In this document: positions 41,987 to 49,598 of the stretch, piece by piece
Numbering within the stretch: position 1 is the stretch's first letter
Layout: every line of letters begins with the position of its first letter
Assembly (NCBI GenBank): GCA_021844425.1
Contig: JAKBTL010000128.1
Location: 1 to 50,283 of the forward strand
Direction of reading: 5' to 3'
DNA: 50,283 nucleotides
Origin: Actinomycetes bacterium
GTDB lineage: Bacteria; Actinomycetota; Acidimicrobiia; Acidimicrobiales; RAAP-2
Translations under genes and position numbers: made by a program
Notes under the pieces: generated by a model
The model's database searches: none
Told to the model about the DNA's origin: nothing
The model's input: only the letters and a program-made list of their open reading frames with translations

Positions 41987-42258
41987 GATCGAGACCCGGG
42001 CGGCTCACCTCTTCCCGAACGCCGGGAGCCTGCGACATGGGAGACTCCGGTCTGCGCAGCCCTCGGGCGCGGCGCGCGACTCGCGGAAGTGCGATCGATG
42101 GCCGGTGAGGCGTACCCGGTGCTGCGCCAGGTCGTCCTCGACACGACCGATGCCCGATCGCTCGCCGAGATCTACCGGAAGCTGCTCGGCTCGCCGCCCG
42201 GGTCCCCGCCACCGGGGGCTGTCGCCGGCGGTACCGTCAGCTCGGGAGCGGTGAGCGG
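41987..42258. repeat. flank repeat, copy B (internally deleted)
   Basis: Starts with gatcgagacccgggcggc, identical to the tRNA-Lys T arm/acceptor, with one change in the next bases. It continues for 204 bases as in copy A, jumps at 42190/42191 over about 360 bases of the VOC gene, and resumes with the 3' tail shared with 40686-40762. Sequence 41758-41986 holds no supported gene. Confidence 0.85.
42098..42190 (+). pseudogene. truncated second copy of the VOC gene
   Basis: The first 31 codons of the VOC gene (ATG 42098 to LLG) with a handful of substitutions, then a deletion junction. It overlaps the 3' end of rmuC on the opposite strand. Confidence 0.8.
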
Positions 42259-43434
42259 CCTGGGCATCTCGGTGACGGGTGAGGGGTCATCCAACCCGGC
42301 GCGCGCCGTGCCCGGAGCTGGAGAGCGCAGAGACTCGAAGCGCCGCGCCTGAGGGAGCACGCGCTGCTCGAGAGAGCCGACGAACTTGTTGTACGAGTCG
42401 ACAGCCCCGCGCAGCCGCCCGCCGAGGTCGACGACGTGGCCCGACAAGACGCCGAGCCGCTCGTAGAGGGTGCGCCCCGCCGCGACGATCGCCTGGGCGT
42501 CGCGCGCTGCGGCTTCCTGCTGCCAGCCGTAGGCGACGGCGCGCAGCAGGGCGATCAGGGTGATCGGCGTCGCGATGAGCACCTGATCGGCCACCGCGCG
42601 CTCGACGATCGCCGCGTCCTGCTCGTAGGCAGCGGCGAGCAGCGCGTCGTTCGGGACGAACGCGACGACGAAGTCGACGGATCCCTCGACCCCTTTCTCG
42701 TAGGAGCGCTTGGCGAGGCGTTCGACGTGGGCGCGCAGCTGCTGGGCGTGGCGCTGCATGCAGCGGTCACGCTCGGTCGCGTCCTCGGCGGCGAGCCCTT
42801 CCAAGAACGCGTCGAGCGGGACCTTCGCGTCGACGACGACGCGGCGCTCGTTCGGGAGGTGGACCACCATGTCGGGGCGCTGCGCACGCCCCGACTCGCC
42901 GTCGCCGTGCACCTGCTCGTCGAAGTCGCAGTGCTCGAGCATCCCGGCGAGCTCGACGATCCGCCGCAGCTGCTGCTCTCCCCAGCTCCCCCGCACCTCG
43001 GGTCTGCGCAGCGCGCCCACCAGATTGGCCGTCTCCTTCTGGAGACCAGCGTTGGCCTTGGCGAGACGCTCGAGCTCGCCTTGCAGCTCGCCGTGCATGC
43101 GGCTGCTGCTCCTCTGGAGCTCCTCGACCGTCTGGCGATAGCGGTCGAGCTGCTCGGAAACCGGCTTCACGAGCTCGGTCACCGACCGCTCGAGCGCGTC
43201 CTGACGGCGCGCCAGCTCCTCGCTCGCCTCCTTCGAGGTCGCCTCCTCGAGCTGGCGGAACTGTTCGGCGGCGGCTCTCACCGACGCCTGGGTGATCTCT
43301 GCGATCGCGCCCTTCGTCGCGGCGTCGCGCTCCGCGCGCAGCTGCAGCTCCCTTCCCCGCCACCAGAGCCAGGCGAGGAACCCGCCGAGGGCCAGCCCTA
43401 CGAGGAGCCCGACGACCAACGACGCGATGGACAT
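42172..43434 (-). CDS. rmuC: RmuC-family DNA recombination protein
   Basis: A 420-residue member of the RmuC family, predicted nuclease-like proteins that limit DNA rearrangement. An N-terminal membrane anchor (LVVGLLVGLALGGFLAWLW) and long coiled coil (about residues 35-150) precede the PD-(D/E)xK-like core (RGSWGEQQLRRI, PDMVVHLPNERRVVVDAKV). The C-terminal 60 residues are Pro/Gly-rich, and the last few codons (GGEPSSFR) are read from the antisense of the truncated VOC copy, so its original end has been replaced. ATG 43434 is 7 bases after a TATCCT box. Confidence 0.9.
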   Translation of the reverse strand: MSIASLVVGLLVGLALGGFLAWLWWRGRELQLRAERDAATKGAIAEITQASVRAAAEQFRQLEEATSKEASEELARRQDALERSVTELVKPVSEQLDRYRQTVEELQRSSSRMHGELQGELERLAKANAGLQKETANLVGALRRPEVRGSWGEQQLRRIVELAGMLEHCDFDEQVHGDGESGRAQRPDMVVHLPNERRVVVDAKVPLDAFLEGLAAEDATERDRCMQRHAQQLRAHVERLAKRSYEKGVEGSVDFVVAFVPNDALLAAAYEQDAAIVERAVADQVLIATPITLIALLRAVAYGWQQEAAARDAQAIVAAGRTLYERLGVLSGHVVDLGGRLRGAVDSYNKFVGSLEQRVLPQARRFESLRSPAPGTARAGLDDPSPVTEMPRPLTAPELTVPPATAPGGGDPGGEPSSFR

Positions 43435-43441
43435 GCGGGCG

Positions 43442-43447
43442 AGGATA
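43442..43447 (-). promoter_or_regulatory. -10 element of rmuC
   Basis: TATCCT on the minus strand, 7 bases before ATG 43434; a leaderless layout. A TTGACA on the same strand at about 43488-43493 is too far away to serve as its -35. Confidence 0.5.
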
Positions 43448-43506
43448 GATCTGGGCTGCGCGCGGGCACGAGGGCGACCAAGTGTGGCGCTGTCAACCTG
43501 GTGCGG

Positions 43507-43512
43507 TAGCCT
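43507..43512 (+). promoter_or_regulatory. -10 element of the receiver-HATPase gene
   Basis: TAGCCT followed by 8 bases and GTG 43521. It lies back to back with the rmuC promoter. Confidence 0.45.
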
Positions 43513-43520
43513 GTACGAAT

Positions 43521-44357
43521 GTGGCGCTTCGGCTGCTGCTCGTCGACGACGTCCCCGAGTTCCGAGCCGTCCTCGCACACGCGCTGAGGCTCCGCCCGGG
43601 CTTCGCCGTTGTCGGAGAAGCCGGAGACGGCACGACTGCCGTCGCCCTCGCCGGCGAGCTCCAGCCCGACCTGATCGTGCTCGATCTCGGGCTACCGGAC
43701 ATCGCGGGACATGAAGTCCTGACCCGGCTACGCACTGCCGCGCCGGGCGCGTTGGTGGTGGTCTTGAGCGGTCCCGAAATGCCCAGCGGGCAGCTCGTCA
43801 CGCGCCGCGTCGAGGCCTGCGCCGAGAAAGCCGACGACGTGCGCTACATCGTCGATCTCCTCGAAGAGCTCGGCACTCGCAGCATGAGAAGTGCAACCAT
43901 TCGATTGAGGCCCGACCGGCGGGAGGTTGCGCTCGCTCGTCGCTTCGTGGTCGACCGTTGCGTCGAATGGGGCAGGTCCTCGGTCGTGGACGACGCCGCG
44001 ATGGTGGTCTCGGAGCTCGTCGCCAACGCGCTCGTCCACGCCCGATCCGCGTGCGAGCTCACCGTGGGGCTGCGCGGCGACGTGCTGCGGATCGACGTCG
44101 CGGACCACGGGGGCGGCATGCCCGACGTCCAGCGCGCTGCGTACGACGACGACCACGGGAGGGGCCTTCTGCTCGTGAGCATCCTGTGCGTCGCGTGGGG
44201 GACCGAGCCGCATGGCGACGGCAAGTGCGTGTGGGCAGAGCTGCGCGCGGACGCGACGACCGTCCGCCTCGGCCCGCCACGCACGGGAGCTGGGAGCAGC
44301 TCGGGCGGCGCGCTGCGAGGCCCCGCACACGTCGACCTGCAGAACACCGTCGTCTGA
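43521..44357 (+). CDS. receiver domain fused to an RsbW-like HATPase domain
   Basis: A 278-residue signalling protein. Residues 1-118 are a response-regulator receiver: Asp9/Asp10, phosphoacceptor Asp55 (IVLDLGLPD) and Lys103 are present. Residues about 125-250 are a small histidine-kinase-type ATPase as in RsbW/SpoIIAB anti-sigma kinases: N-box Asn169 (SELVANALVHA), DHGGGMP and GRGLLLVSIL. There is no phosphorylatable His/dimerisation domain, so it is probably a phosphorylation-switched anti-sigma or Ser/Thr kinase regulator. No sigma or anti-anti-sigma gene is adjacent. GTG 43521 is supported by the leaderless -10. Confidence 0.82.
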   Translation: MALRLLLVDDVPEFRAVLAHALRLRPGFAVVGEAGDGTTAVALAGELQPDLIVLDLGLPDIAGHEVLTRLRTAAPGALVVVLSGPEMPSGQLVTRRVEACAEKADDVRYIVDLLEELGTRSMRSATIRLRPDRREVALARRFVVDRCVEWGRSSVVDDAAMVVSELVANALVHARSACELTVGLRGDVLRIDVADHGGGMPDVQRAAYDDDHGRGLLLVSILCVAWGTEPHGDGKCVWAELRADATTVRLGPPRTGAGSSSGGALRGPAHVDLQNTVV

Positions 44358-44379
44358 GCGGGCGCGTTCGATCACCGGC

Positions 44380-44709
44380 GTGCGTCTCGAGATCCGCGTC
44401 CAGCCTGGTGCGAAGACGGAATCGGTCGGAGGCACATACGGCGGCGCGTTGGTCGTGCGAGTCTGCCAAGCACCCGAGAGAGGGCGTGCCACGGCAGCAG
44501 CGCTGCGCGCGGTCGCACGCGCACTCGGCGTCCGGGGGCACGACGTTCGCCTCGTGTCGGGCAGAGCATCCCGCCGCAAGGTCGTCGAGATCGGTGCGGG
44601 TGATCGGGACCAGGAATCGATCGCCCGCCGCATCGACGATCTCCGGCAGACCGGCCGCGGCGGGCGCGGTGAGCACGCCGGTCAGGTGGAGCAGGCGGAG
44701 CTGCCCTGA
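44380..44709 (+). CDS. YggU/DUF167-family protein
   Basis: A 109-residue protein: LEIRVQPGAKTESVGG, QAPERGRATAAALRAVARAL and LVSGRASRRKVVEI are the family signature. The fold is a small alpha/beta domain of unknown function. Its GTG start is 22 bases after the receiver-HATPase gene, so cotranscription is likely. The last 30 residues are an unconserved hydrophilic tail. Confidence 0.85.
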   Translation: MRLEIRVQPGAKTESVGGTYGGALVVRVCQAPERGRATAAALRAVARALGVRGHDVRLVSGRASRRKVVEIGAGDRDQESIARRIDDLRQTGRGGRGEHAGQVEQAELP

Positions 44710-45277
44710 CGAGAGGGCCAGGCGAGAGGGCCAGGGCTGCGCGGAGCTCGAGCGCCTCGCCTGCTCGACGAGCTTCGTCGCCTCCGCCGCCGGAAGCGGC
44801 TTGCTCGACCAGAACCCCCGCGTACCCGCCGCCGGCGCGCGCTGTGGGTTCCTCCGCATTGCGCGTTTCCCCTGTCCGGGACGGCGCTACGCCGCCCCGA
44901 TCCCCTGTTCTCCTAGGAACGGTAACGCGGCCGGGGCTGTCGACCGCAACGTGGGCGACTGCAACGGCGACCACACGGCACAGAGGAGAAAGTGGTGTCG
45001 GCCCCCCGGGGGATGGGGATGGGGAAGGGGGGCCGACACCTCACAGACCGTTACTGAAACCCCCGCCCATGGAGCATAGGGAACCACACGGTCCGCGACT
45101 TCAAGATCATTCCCACATCGGGAGCAACGCACACCTTCTCGAAGAGAAGGCCCGGAGCTCCATGCCACCTCCCCCTACTCACCCGCGAGGCACCATCCGA
45201 GACGATGTCAGCATAGCAGCTTTTCGAAGGTACGTCACCGGCCGCCTCCCTGGTCTTGCCGCTCGTCTTGCCCCTGG
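44710..45277. other. gene-free stretch with strong secondary structure
   Basis: No supported gene in 568 bases. From about 45040 to 45240 the base composition is clearly less GC-rich than its surroundings. It holds the hairpin at 44994-45040, a CCTTCTC-gaa-GAGAAGG hairpin (45134-45150), and a GACCGT/ACGGTC pair around 45045-45100. A structured RNA or a relic is possible. Confidence 0.55.
44994..45040. repeat. perfect 14-bp hairpin with a G-quadruplex loop
   Basis: Arms 44994-45007 (ggtgtcggcccccc) and 45027-45040 are perfect reverse complements. The loop plus the start of the right arm gives four G runs (5, 4, 4 and 6) separated by at, at and aa on the plus strand. There is no T run after the stem on the plus strand; on the minus strand ACTTTCTCC follows, a poor terminator tail. 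Confidence 0.9.
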
Positions 45278-45898
45278 TCACCCCTGGTCATCGCGGAGCG
45301 ATCCCCCGTGGCGGCCCGCCAGCCCCTGAGCGAGACGCACTGCCAATGCGACGGCTGCTGCAGGGTCGCCGGCGGGGTGGATCCCCGGATCGGGACCCGC
45401 CCCCCCGTGCCGCCGCAGCTCCCACGTGGCGAGCCCGACGACGGGCCGACCGAGCTTGAGCGCGAAGGCGATCTCCGAGAGGGTGCCGTACTCGCCGCCC
45501 ACCGCGACGAGCGCGTCGGCGGCCCGGACGACGACGAGGTTGCGCCCCTCGCCAAGCCCCGTCGGCACCGCGACGCTCACCCAGCGGTTGCCCTCGCTCC
45601 GGCGCTCCCCCGGCAGGATCCCGACCGTCGTCCCTCCTGCCGCTCGCGCGCCTCGGCACGCTGCGGCCATCACGCCGCCGAGCCCTCCGGTCACCACCAG
45701 GACGCCTGCCTCCGCAAGCCCGCGCCCGACCTCCTCTGCGAGCCGCTCGTCCCGGGGGCCGCAGTTCCCCGACCCGACGACGGCCACGCTGATCGACGCG
45801 CCGGTCACCGGCAAGACATCGGGCGGTGACCGGAGCACCATCGGGGGCGACCGGTGCCCACGGGCAGACGGGGAATCTGCGGGGTCATCGGGCGGCAT
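45278..45898 (-). CDS. LOG-like (TIGR00725-type) SLOG protein
   Basis: A 206-residue Rossmann-like protein of the SLOG/LOG group. Visible are SVAVVGSGNCGPRDER, VVTGGLGGVMAAACRGA and VAVGGEYGTLSEIAFALKL. These match the nucleotide-binding motifs of TIGR00725 proteins, which lack a settled function; a nucleotide phosphoribohydrolase role as in LOG is only inference. ATG 45898 overlaps the acyltransferase stop by 14 bases; ATG 45841 would remove an unconserved leader and is equally plausible. Confidence 0.78.
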   Translation of the reverse strand: MPPDDPADSPSARGHRSPPMVLRSPPDVLPVTGASISVAVVGSGNCGPRDERLAEEVGRGLAEAGVLVVTGGLGGVMAAACRGARAAGGTTVGILPGERRSEGNRWVSVAVPTGLGEGRNLVVVRAADALVAVGGEYGTLSEIAFALKLGRPVVGLATWELRRHGGAGPDPGIHPAGDPAAAVALAVRLAQGLAGRHGGSLRDDQG

Positions 45899-46550
45899 CG
45901 CCCCGGTCGACGTCGACCCAGCCACGGCCGGCGTACCAGCGACGCACCTCACGCGCTGGGACGCCTGCGACCACCGAGCGGTCAGGCACGCGCCCTCGCA
46001 CCACCGCGCCAGCTGCCACCACCACATGGCGACCGATCTGCGCCCCGGGGAGCACCACCACGTGCGCGCCCAGCCAGCTCCCTTCGCCGATCGACACCGG
46101 GGCCTCGACCGGCCACTGCCGGCCGATGGGCTGGTCCAGATCCTCGTACGCGTGGTTCTGATCGGTGACGTACACGTACGGGCCCGTCTGGACGTCGTCG
46201 CCGATGTCGATCGACCAGTGCCCGACCACGTGGCTGCCGCGCCCGATCACGCAGCGGTCGCCGATACGCACGACCGGCGAGCTGAGCAGCTCCTGGCCCG
46301 GCGCCATCCCCGCGGCGATCGACACGTAGGGGCCGATCATGGTGCCCGAGCCCACCTCGATGTAGCGCTCGTTGTAGATCGTGCCCGGGGGGAAAGCGAG
46401 GAGGCTTCCTTCCCCGAACGCGGCAAAGCGCCGTGCGCGCGGGTCGCAGGGGCCGACCGCCGCCGCGAAGGACGCCCACTCCCACCCCCGCCGAAGCGCC
46501 TCGGCGCTCGCACGCCGCACGGCGGGCCGGAGACGCTGCGACCAGCTCAT
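45885..46550 (-). CDS. hexapeptide-repeat (left-handed beta-helix) acyltransferase
   Basis: A 221-residue acyltransferase. Hexapeptide repeats run from about residue 60 to 200 (IEVGSGTMIGPYVSI, VVRIGDRCVIGRGSHV, then the active loop with VTDQNHAYEDL). The final turns are VSIGEGSWLGAHVVVLPGA and VVAAGAVV. It probably acetylates a sugar or polysaccharide precursor; the acceptor is unknown. It is upstream of the LOG-like gene in the same transcript. Confidence 0.82.
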   Translation of the reverse strand: MSWSQRLRPAVRRASAEALRRGWEWASFAAAVGPCDPRARRFAAFGEGSLLAFPPGTIYNERYIEVGSGTMIGPYVSIAAGMAPGQELLSSPVVRIGDRCVIGRGSHVVGHWSIDIGDDVQTGPYVYVTDQNHAYEDLDQPIGRQWPVEAPVSIGEGSWLGAHVVVLPGAQIGRHVVVAAGAVVRGRVPDRSVVAGVPAREVRRWYAGRGWVDVDRGDAAR

Positions 46551-46668
46551 TTCCTGCGCACGCTACACGCCGGGACGAGCAACCTCCGCTCCTTCGTCGA
46601 GCCCAGGCAGTTCGTGTAGACGCGGGTGCACCGTGCCTTCTCCCCCGTTCTGGCAGACTGCCTGGCGC

Positions 46669-47823
46669 ATGAGCAGAGGGGGACGGCGAAGGGGAGCGCG
46701 CCGCGCGGGCGAGCCGGTGCGCCAGGGACCGGGGGCGGTGCGATCGCTCAGGCCACGTACCCCTCTTCGGGGGGCGCTCGCGCTCCTGGGCGCGGGATGC
46801 CTGCTCGCAGGATGCGCGTCGGCGCACCCGGACACCGCGAAGAACAGGGCAAAGACGACGACGTCCTCGACCCCTAGCACGAGCCCGCCGTCTCCCTCGG
46901 CAGACGAGGCGACTACCGGGCCGGACTGTCCCCTCACGGGCACCCCCGCACCCCACGGCACGGTCCCCGACCGCTCGGCCCTGGCCGTCAAGGTCGACAA
47001 CTACCCGACAGCCCGACCGCAGAGCGGGCTCACAGCCGCGGACATCGTCTTCGAGGAGCCCGTCGAGGGCGGCATCACGCGCTACGTCGCGGTGTTCCAG
47101 TGCCGCGGCACCTCGGTCGTCGGCCCTGTGCGCTCCGCGCGCAACATCGACATCGGCATCCTCGGCGAGCTCGGCCACCCGCTGCTCGTGCACGTCGGCG
47201 GCATCCAGCCGGTGATCAACAACATCCTTGCATCGCCCATCAACGACTTCGAGCTCGGCGACTACACGACATCGATCGTGCAGCACCCGCCCGGACGCGT
47301 GGCCCCCTACGACACCTACACGTCGACGACAGCGGTGTGGCAGATGCGCCCGACAGCGACCGACGTGCCCCAGCCGGTCTTCACGTACACATCGGCGGTC
47401 CCCGCCGGGTCGCCGGTGAGCACGGTGTCGATCCCCTTTTCGAGTTACTCGCCGGTCGTCTGGAAGTACGACAAGAAGACCCGCACGTTCCTCCGCTTCT
47501 ACAACACAACCCCTGACGTGCTCTCCAACGGGGTGCAGAACAGCGCGTCGAACGTCATCGTCCAGTTCGTGCACATCTACTACGGCCCGTGGGTCGAGAA
47601 CTCGGAGGGAGCCCTCGAGGTCCAAGCGAACCTGGCCACACACGCGAGCGGCAAGGCGATCGTCCTACGCAACGGCGTCGAGATCTCCGGCCAGTGGTCG
47701 CGTGCGTCGCTCACACAGCCGACGAGCTTCACTACCACATCAGGTCAGCCGATCACGTTGCAGCCTGGAACCACCTGGGTCGAGCTCGTGCCGACAACGG
47801 TGAGCGTCACCACGACGCCGTGA
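46669..47823 (+). CDS. DUF3048 (YerB-type) lipoprotein
   Basis: A 384-residue exported lipoprotein. A basic N-terminus and hydrophobic segment lead to the lipobox LLAGC (Cys near residue 51). A Thr/Ser/Pro-rich linker follows, then the DUF3048 domain: AVKVDNYPTARPQSGL, ADIVFEEPVEGGITRY, PVRSARNIDI and, near the end, LQPGTTWVELVP. The function of the family is unknown; it faces the outside of the membrane. The Cys would be a substrate for lipoprotein acylation, relevant to the lnt homologue. It converges on recA with one base between. Confidence 0.85.
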   Translation: MSRGGRRRGARRAGEPVRQGPGAVRSLRPRTPLRGALALLGAGCLLAGCASAHPDTAKNRAKTTTSSTPSTSPPSPSADEATTGPDCPLTGTPAPHGTVPDRSALAVKVDNYPTARPQSGLTAADIVFEEPVEGGITRYVAVFQCRGTSVVGPVRSARNIDIGILGELGHPLLVHVGGIQPVINNILASPINDFELGDYTTSIVQHPPGRVAPYDTYTSTTAVWQMRPTATDVPQPVFTYTSAVPAGSPVSTVSIPFSSYSPVVWKYDKKTRTFLRFYNTTPDVLSNGVQNSASNVIVQFVHIYYGPWVENSEGALEVQANLATHASGKAIVLRNGVEISGQWSRASLTQPTSFTTTSGQPITLQPGTTWVELVPTTVSVTTTP

Positions 47824-47824
47824 T

Positions 47825-48892
47825 TCACTTCAAGGTGATCGGCAGGTCGTCCGGGTCGATCTCGCACGCCGCTGTCGTCGTCGCTGTCGTCGCTGTGGTG
47901 TCCTTCGGCGCCAGCTGCTGGCGAACCCGGTCGTCGATCTCGGCCATGAGCTGCGGGTTCTCGCGCAAGAAGGTCTTCACGTTCTCGCGTCCCTGGCCGA
48001 GCTGCTCCCCCTCGTAGGTGAACCACGCACCGGACTTCTTGACCAGGCCCAGGTCGACGGCGACGTCGAGGAGCGAGCCCTCCCGGCTGATCCCGGTGCC
48101 GAACATGATGTCGAACTCCGCCTGGCGGAACGGTGCCGAGACCTTGTTCTTCACGACCTTCACACGGGTCCGGTTGCCGATGATCTCGGTCCCGTCCTTG
48201 ATCGACTCGGTCCGTCGGATGTCCAGCCGGACCGACGCGTAGAACTTGAGCGCACGGCCGCCAGGGGTGGTCTCCGGCGAGCCGTAGAGCACGCCGATCT
48301 TCTCGCGCAGCTGGTTGATGAAGAGGGCGATCGTGTTGGACTTGCTCAGGGTCCCGGCAAGCTTGCGCAGCGCCTGGGACATGAGCCGCGCCTGGAGCCC
48401 GACGTGGCTGTCCCCCATCTCGCCTTCGATCTCCGCGCGCGGGGTGAGCGCGGCGACGGAGTCGATCACGATGACGTCGATCGCGCCGGAGCGGATGAGC
48501 ATGTCGGCGATCTCGAGCGCCTGCTCCCCGGTGTCGGGCTGGGAGATGAGAAGGTCGTCGACGTTCACGCCGATCGCCCGGGCATAGGTGGGGTCCATCG
48601 CGTGCTCGGCGTCGATGTACGCGCAGATCCCGCCGTTACGCTGCGCCTCCGCGACGACGTGCAGCGCCAGGGTGCTCTTCCCGCTCGACTCGGGGCCGAA
48701 GAGCTCCACGATCCTCCCGCGCGGGAGGCCGCCGATGCCGAGGGCGAGGTCGAGGGAGAGGGCGCCCGTCGGGATGGCCTCGATGCCCAGGTCGACGTGC
48801 TCGCCCATCCTCATGACCGAGCCCTTGCCGAACTGCCTCTCGATCTGGCTGAGCGCCGTCGCCAGCGCCTTCTCACGGTCTTCAGCTGCCAT
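47825..48892 (-). CDS. recA: recombinase A
   Basis: Central homologous-recombination and SOS protein, 355 residues. Walker A is GPESSGKST (about residues 67-75); [20 protein letters not shown] and [15 protein letters not shown] are also present. The acidic C-terminus ends [12 protein letters not shown] after a Thr/Ala repeat. ATG 48892 has AAGGAG upstream. A perfect SOS box lies 78 bases ahead, so LexA control is expected. No recX follows; the convergent lipoprotein gene occupies its usual place. No intein is present. Confidence 0.98.
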   Translation of the reverse strand: MAAEDREKALATALSQIERQFGKGSVMRMGEHVDLGIEAIPTGALSLDLALGIGGLPRGRIVELFGPESSGKSTLALHVVAEAQRNGGICAYIDAEHAMDPTYARAIGVNVDDLLISQPDTGEQALEIADMLIRSGAIDVIVIDSVAALTPRAEIEGEMGDSHVGLQARLMSQALRKLAGTLSKSNTIALFINQLREKIGVLYGSPETTPGGRALKFYASVRLDIRRTESIKDGTEIIGNRTRVKVVKNKVSAPFRQAEFDIMFGTGISREGSLLDVAVDLGLVKKSGAWFTYEGEQLGQGRENVKTFLRENPQLMAEIDDRVRQQLAPKDTTATTATTTAACEIDPDDLPITLK

Positions 48893-48969
48893 CGCTCTGT
48901 CGTCTCCTTGTCGTGGCGTCCGGTCTGCAGTCGGCGACTGTAGGGATGGGGTGTCACAGACCTTACTAG

Positions 48970-48983
48970 CGAACGCGTGTTCG
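48970..48983. promoter_or_regulatory. LexA (SOS) box of recA
   Basis: CGAACGCGTGTTCG is a perfect palindrome matching the actinobacterial/Gram-positive LexA box CGAAC-N4-GTTCG. It lies between thpR and recA, 78 bases upstream of the recA ATG. Confidence 0.9.
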
Positions 48984-49008
48984 GTGTGGGATGGGACGCC
49001 CCGGCCGG

Positions 49009-49587
49009 TCACGGCGCAACCGTCGCCGTGAGGAGCGTCGTGTACCGGGCGCCGGAGTGGTCGATCTCCGAGCGCACGAGACGCACCTCCCGAACCAGCC
49101 AGCACGACTCGACCGGCACCCCGGCGAGCGACGCGGGCACGGCATGGCGGCCGCGGGCCCGGGCGAGGGTGAGATGCCCCAGGAACGGCTCGTCGAGCCC
49201 CGCGTCGGGGCAGAGGTCCCCGAGGGCGCGCCGCACCTCGCCGGCCAGCCCCTCCAACCCTTCGACGGGCACCCACAGGAGGGAGCGCCCTACGCGCCGG
49301 GTCGAAGGCCCGAGACGCGCCTCGGGCGGAGCCACGGCATTGGCCATCGCAGAGACGAGCGCGGCCTGCACCTCGCCGACCCGGGCGCCCGGGACTCCGC
49401 CGAGGAAGGCGAGGGTCACGTGCCAGTGCTCAGGGTTGGTCCACCGAAGCGCGTCGGAGGCCGGACGTTCGAGGGCCGACACGACGGCCCCCACCTCGGG
49501 CGGCGGCCAGACACCGACGAACAGGCGCTCCGTCGGCTCGCCCACGTCGGCACCGGCCTCCTCCCAGCCTGCCTGCTGTCCGCGCAC
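49009..49587 (-). CDS. thpR: RNA 2',3'-cyclic phosphodiesterase
   Basis: A 192-residue member of the LigT/ThpR 2H phosphoesterase family. The two His-x-Thr motifs are HVTLAFLGG and HLTLARARG, at the proper distance; LFVGVWPP opens the domain. It hydrolyses 2',3'-cyclic phosphate ends in vitro; the in vivo role is unclear. In actinomycetes it commonly lies next to recA. GTG start 11 bases after the HTH gene. Confidence 0.9.
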   Translation of the reverse strand: MRGQQAGWEEAGADVGEPTERLFVGVWPPPEVGAVVSALERPASDALRWTNPEHWHVTLAFLGGVPGARVGEVQAALVSAMANAVAPPEARLGPSTRRVGRSLLWVPVEGLEGLAGEVRRALGDLCPDAGLDEPFLGHLTLARARGRHAVPASLAGVPVESCWLVREVRLVRSEIDHSGARYTTLLTATVAP

Positions 49588-49598
49588 GTGACGGCCCC

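Noticed and set aside
44887-45168. Minus-strand frame with a C-x2-C motif (RCSRCGNDLEVADRVV)
   Set aside because: Third-position GC is far lower than in real genes here, the frame crosses the G-rich hairpin as a Pro/His run, and no downstream Cys pair completes a zinc site. Kept only as a remote possibility.
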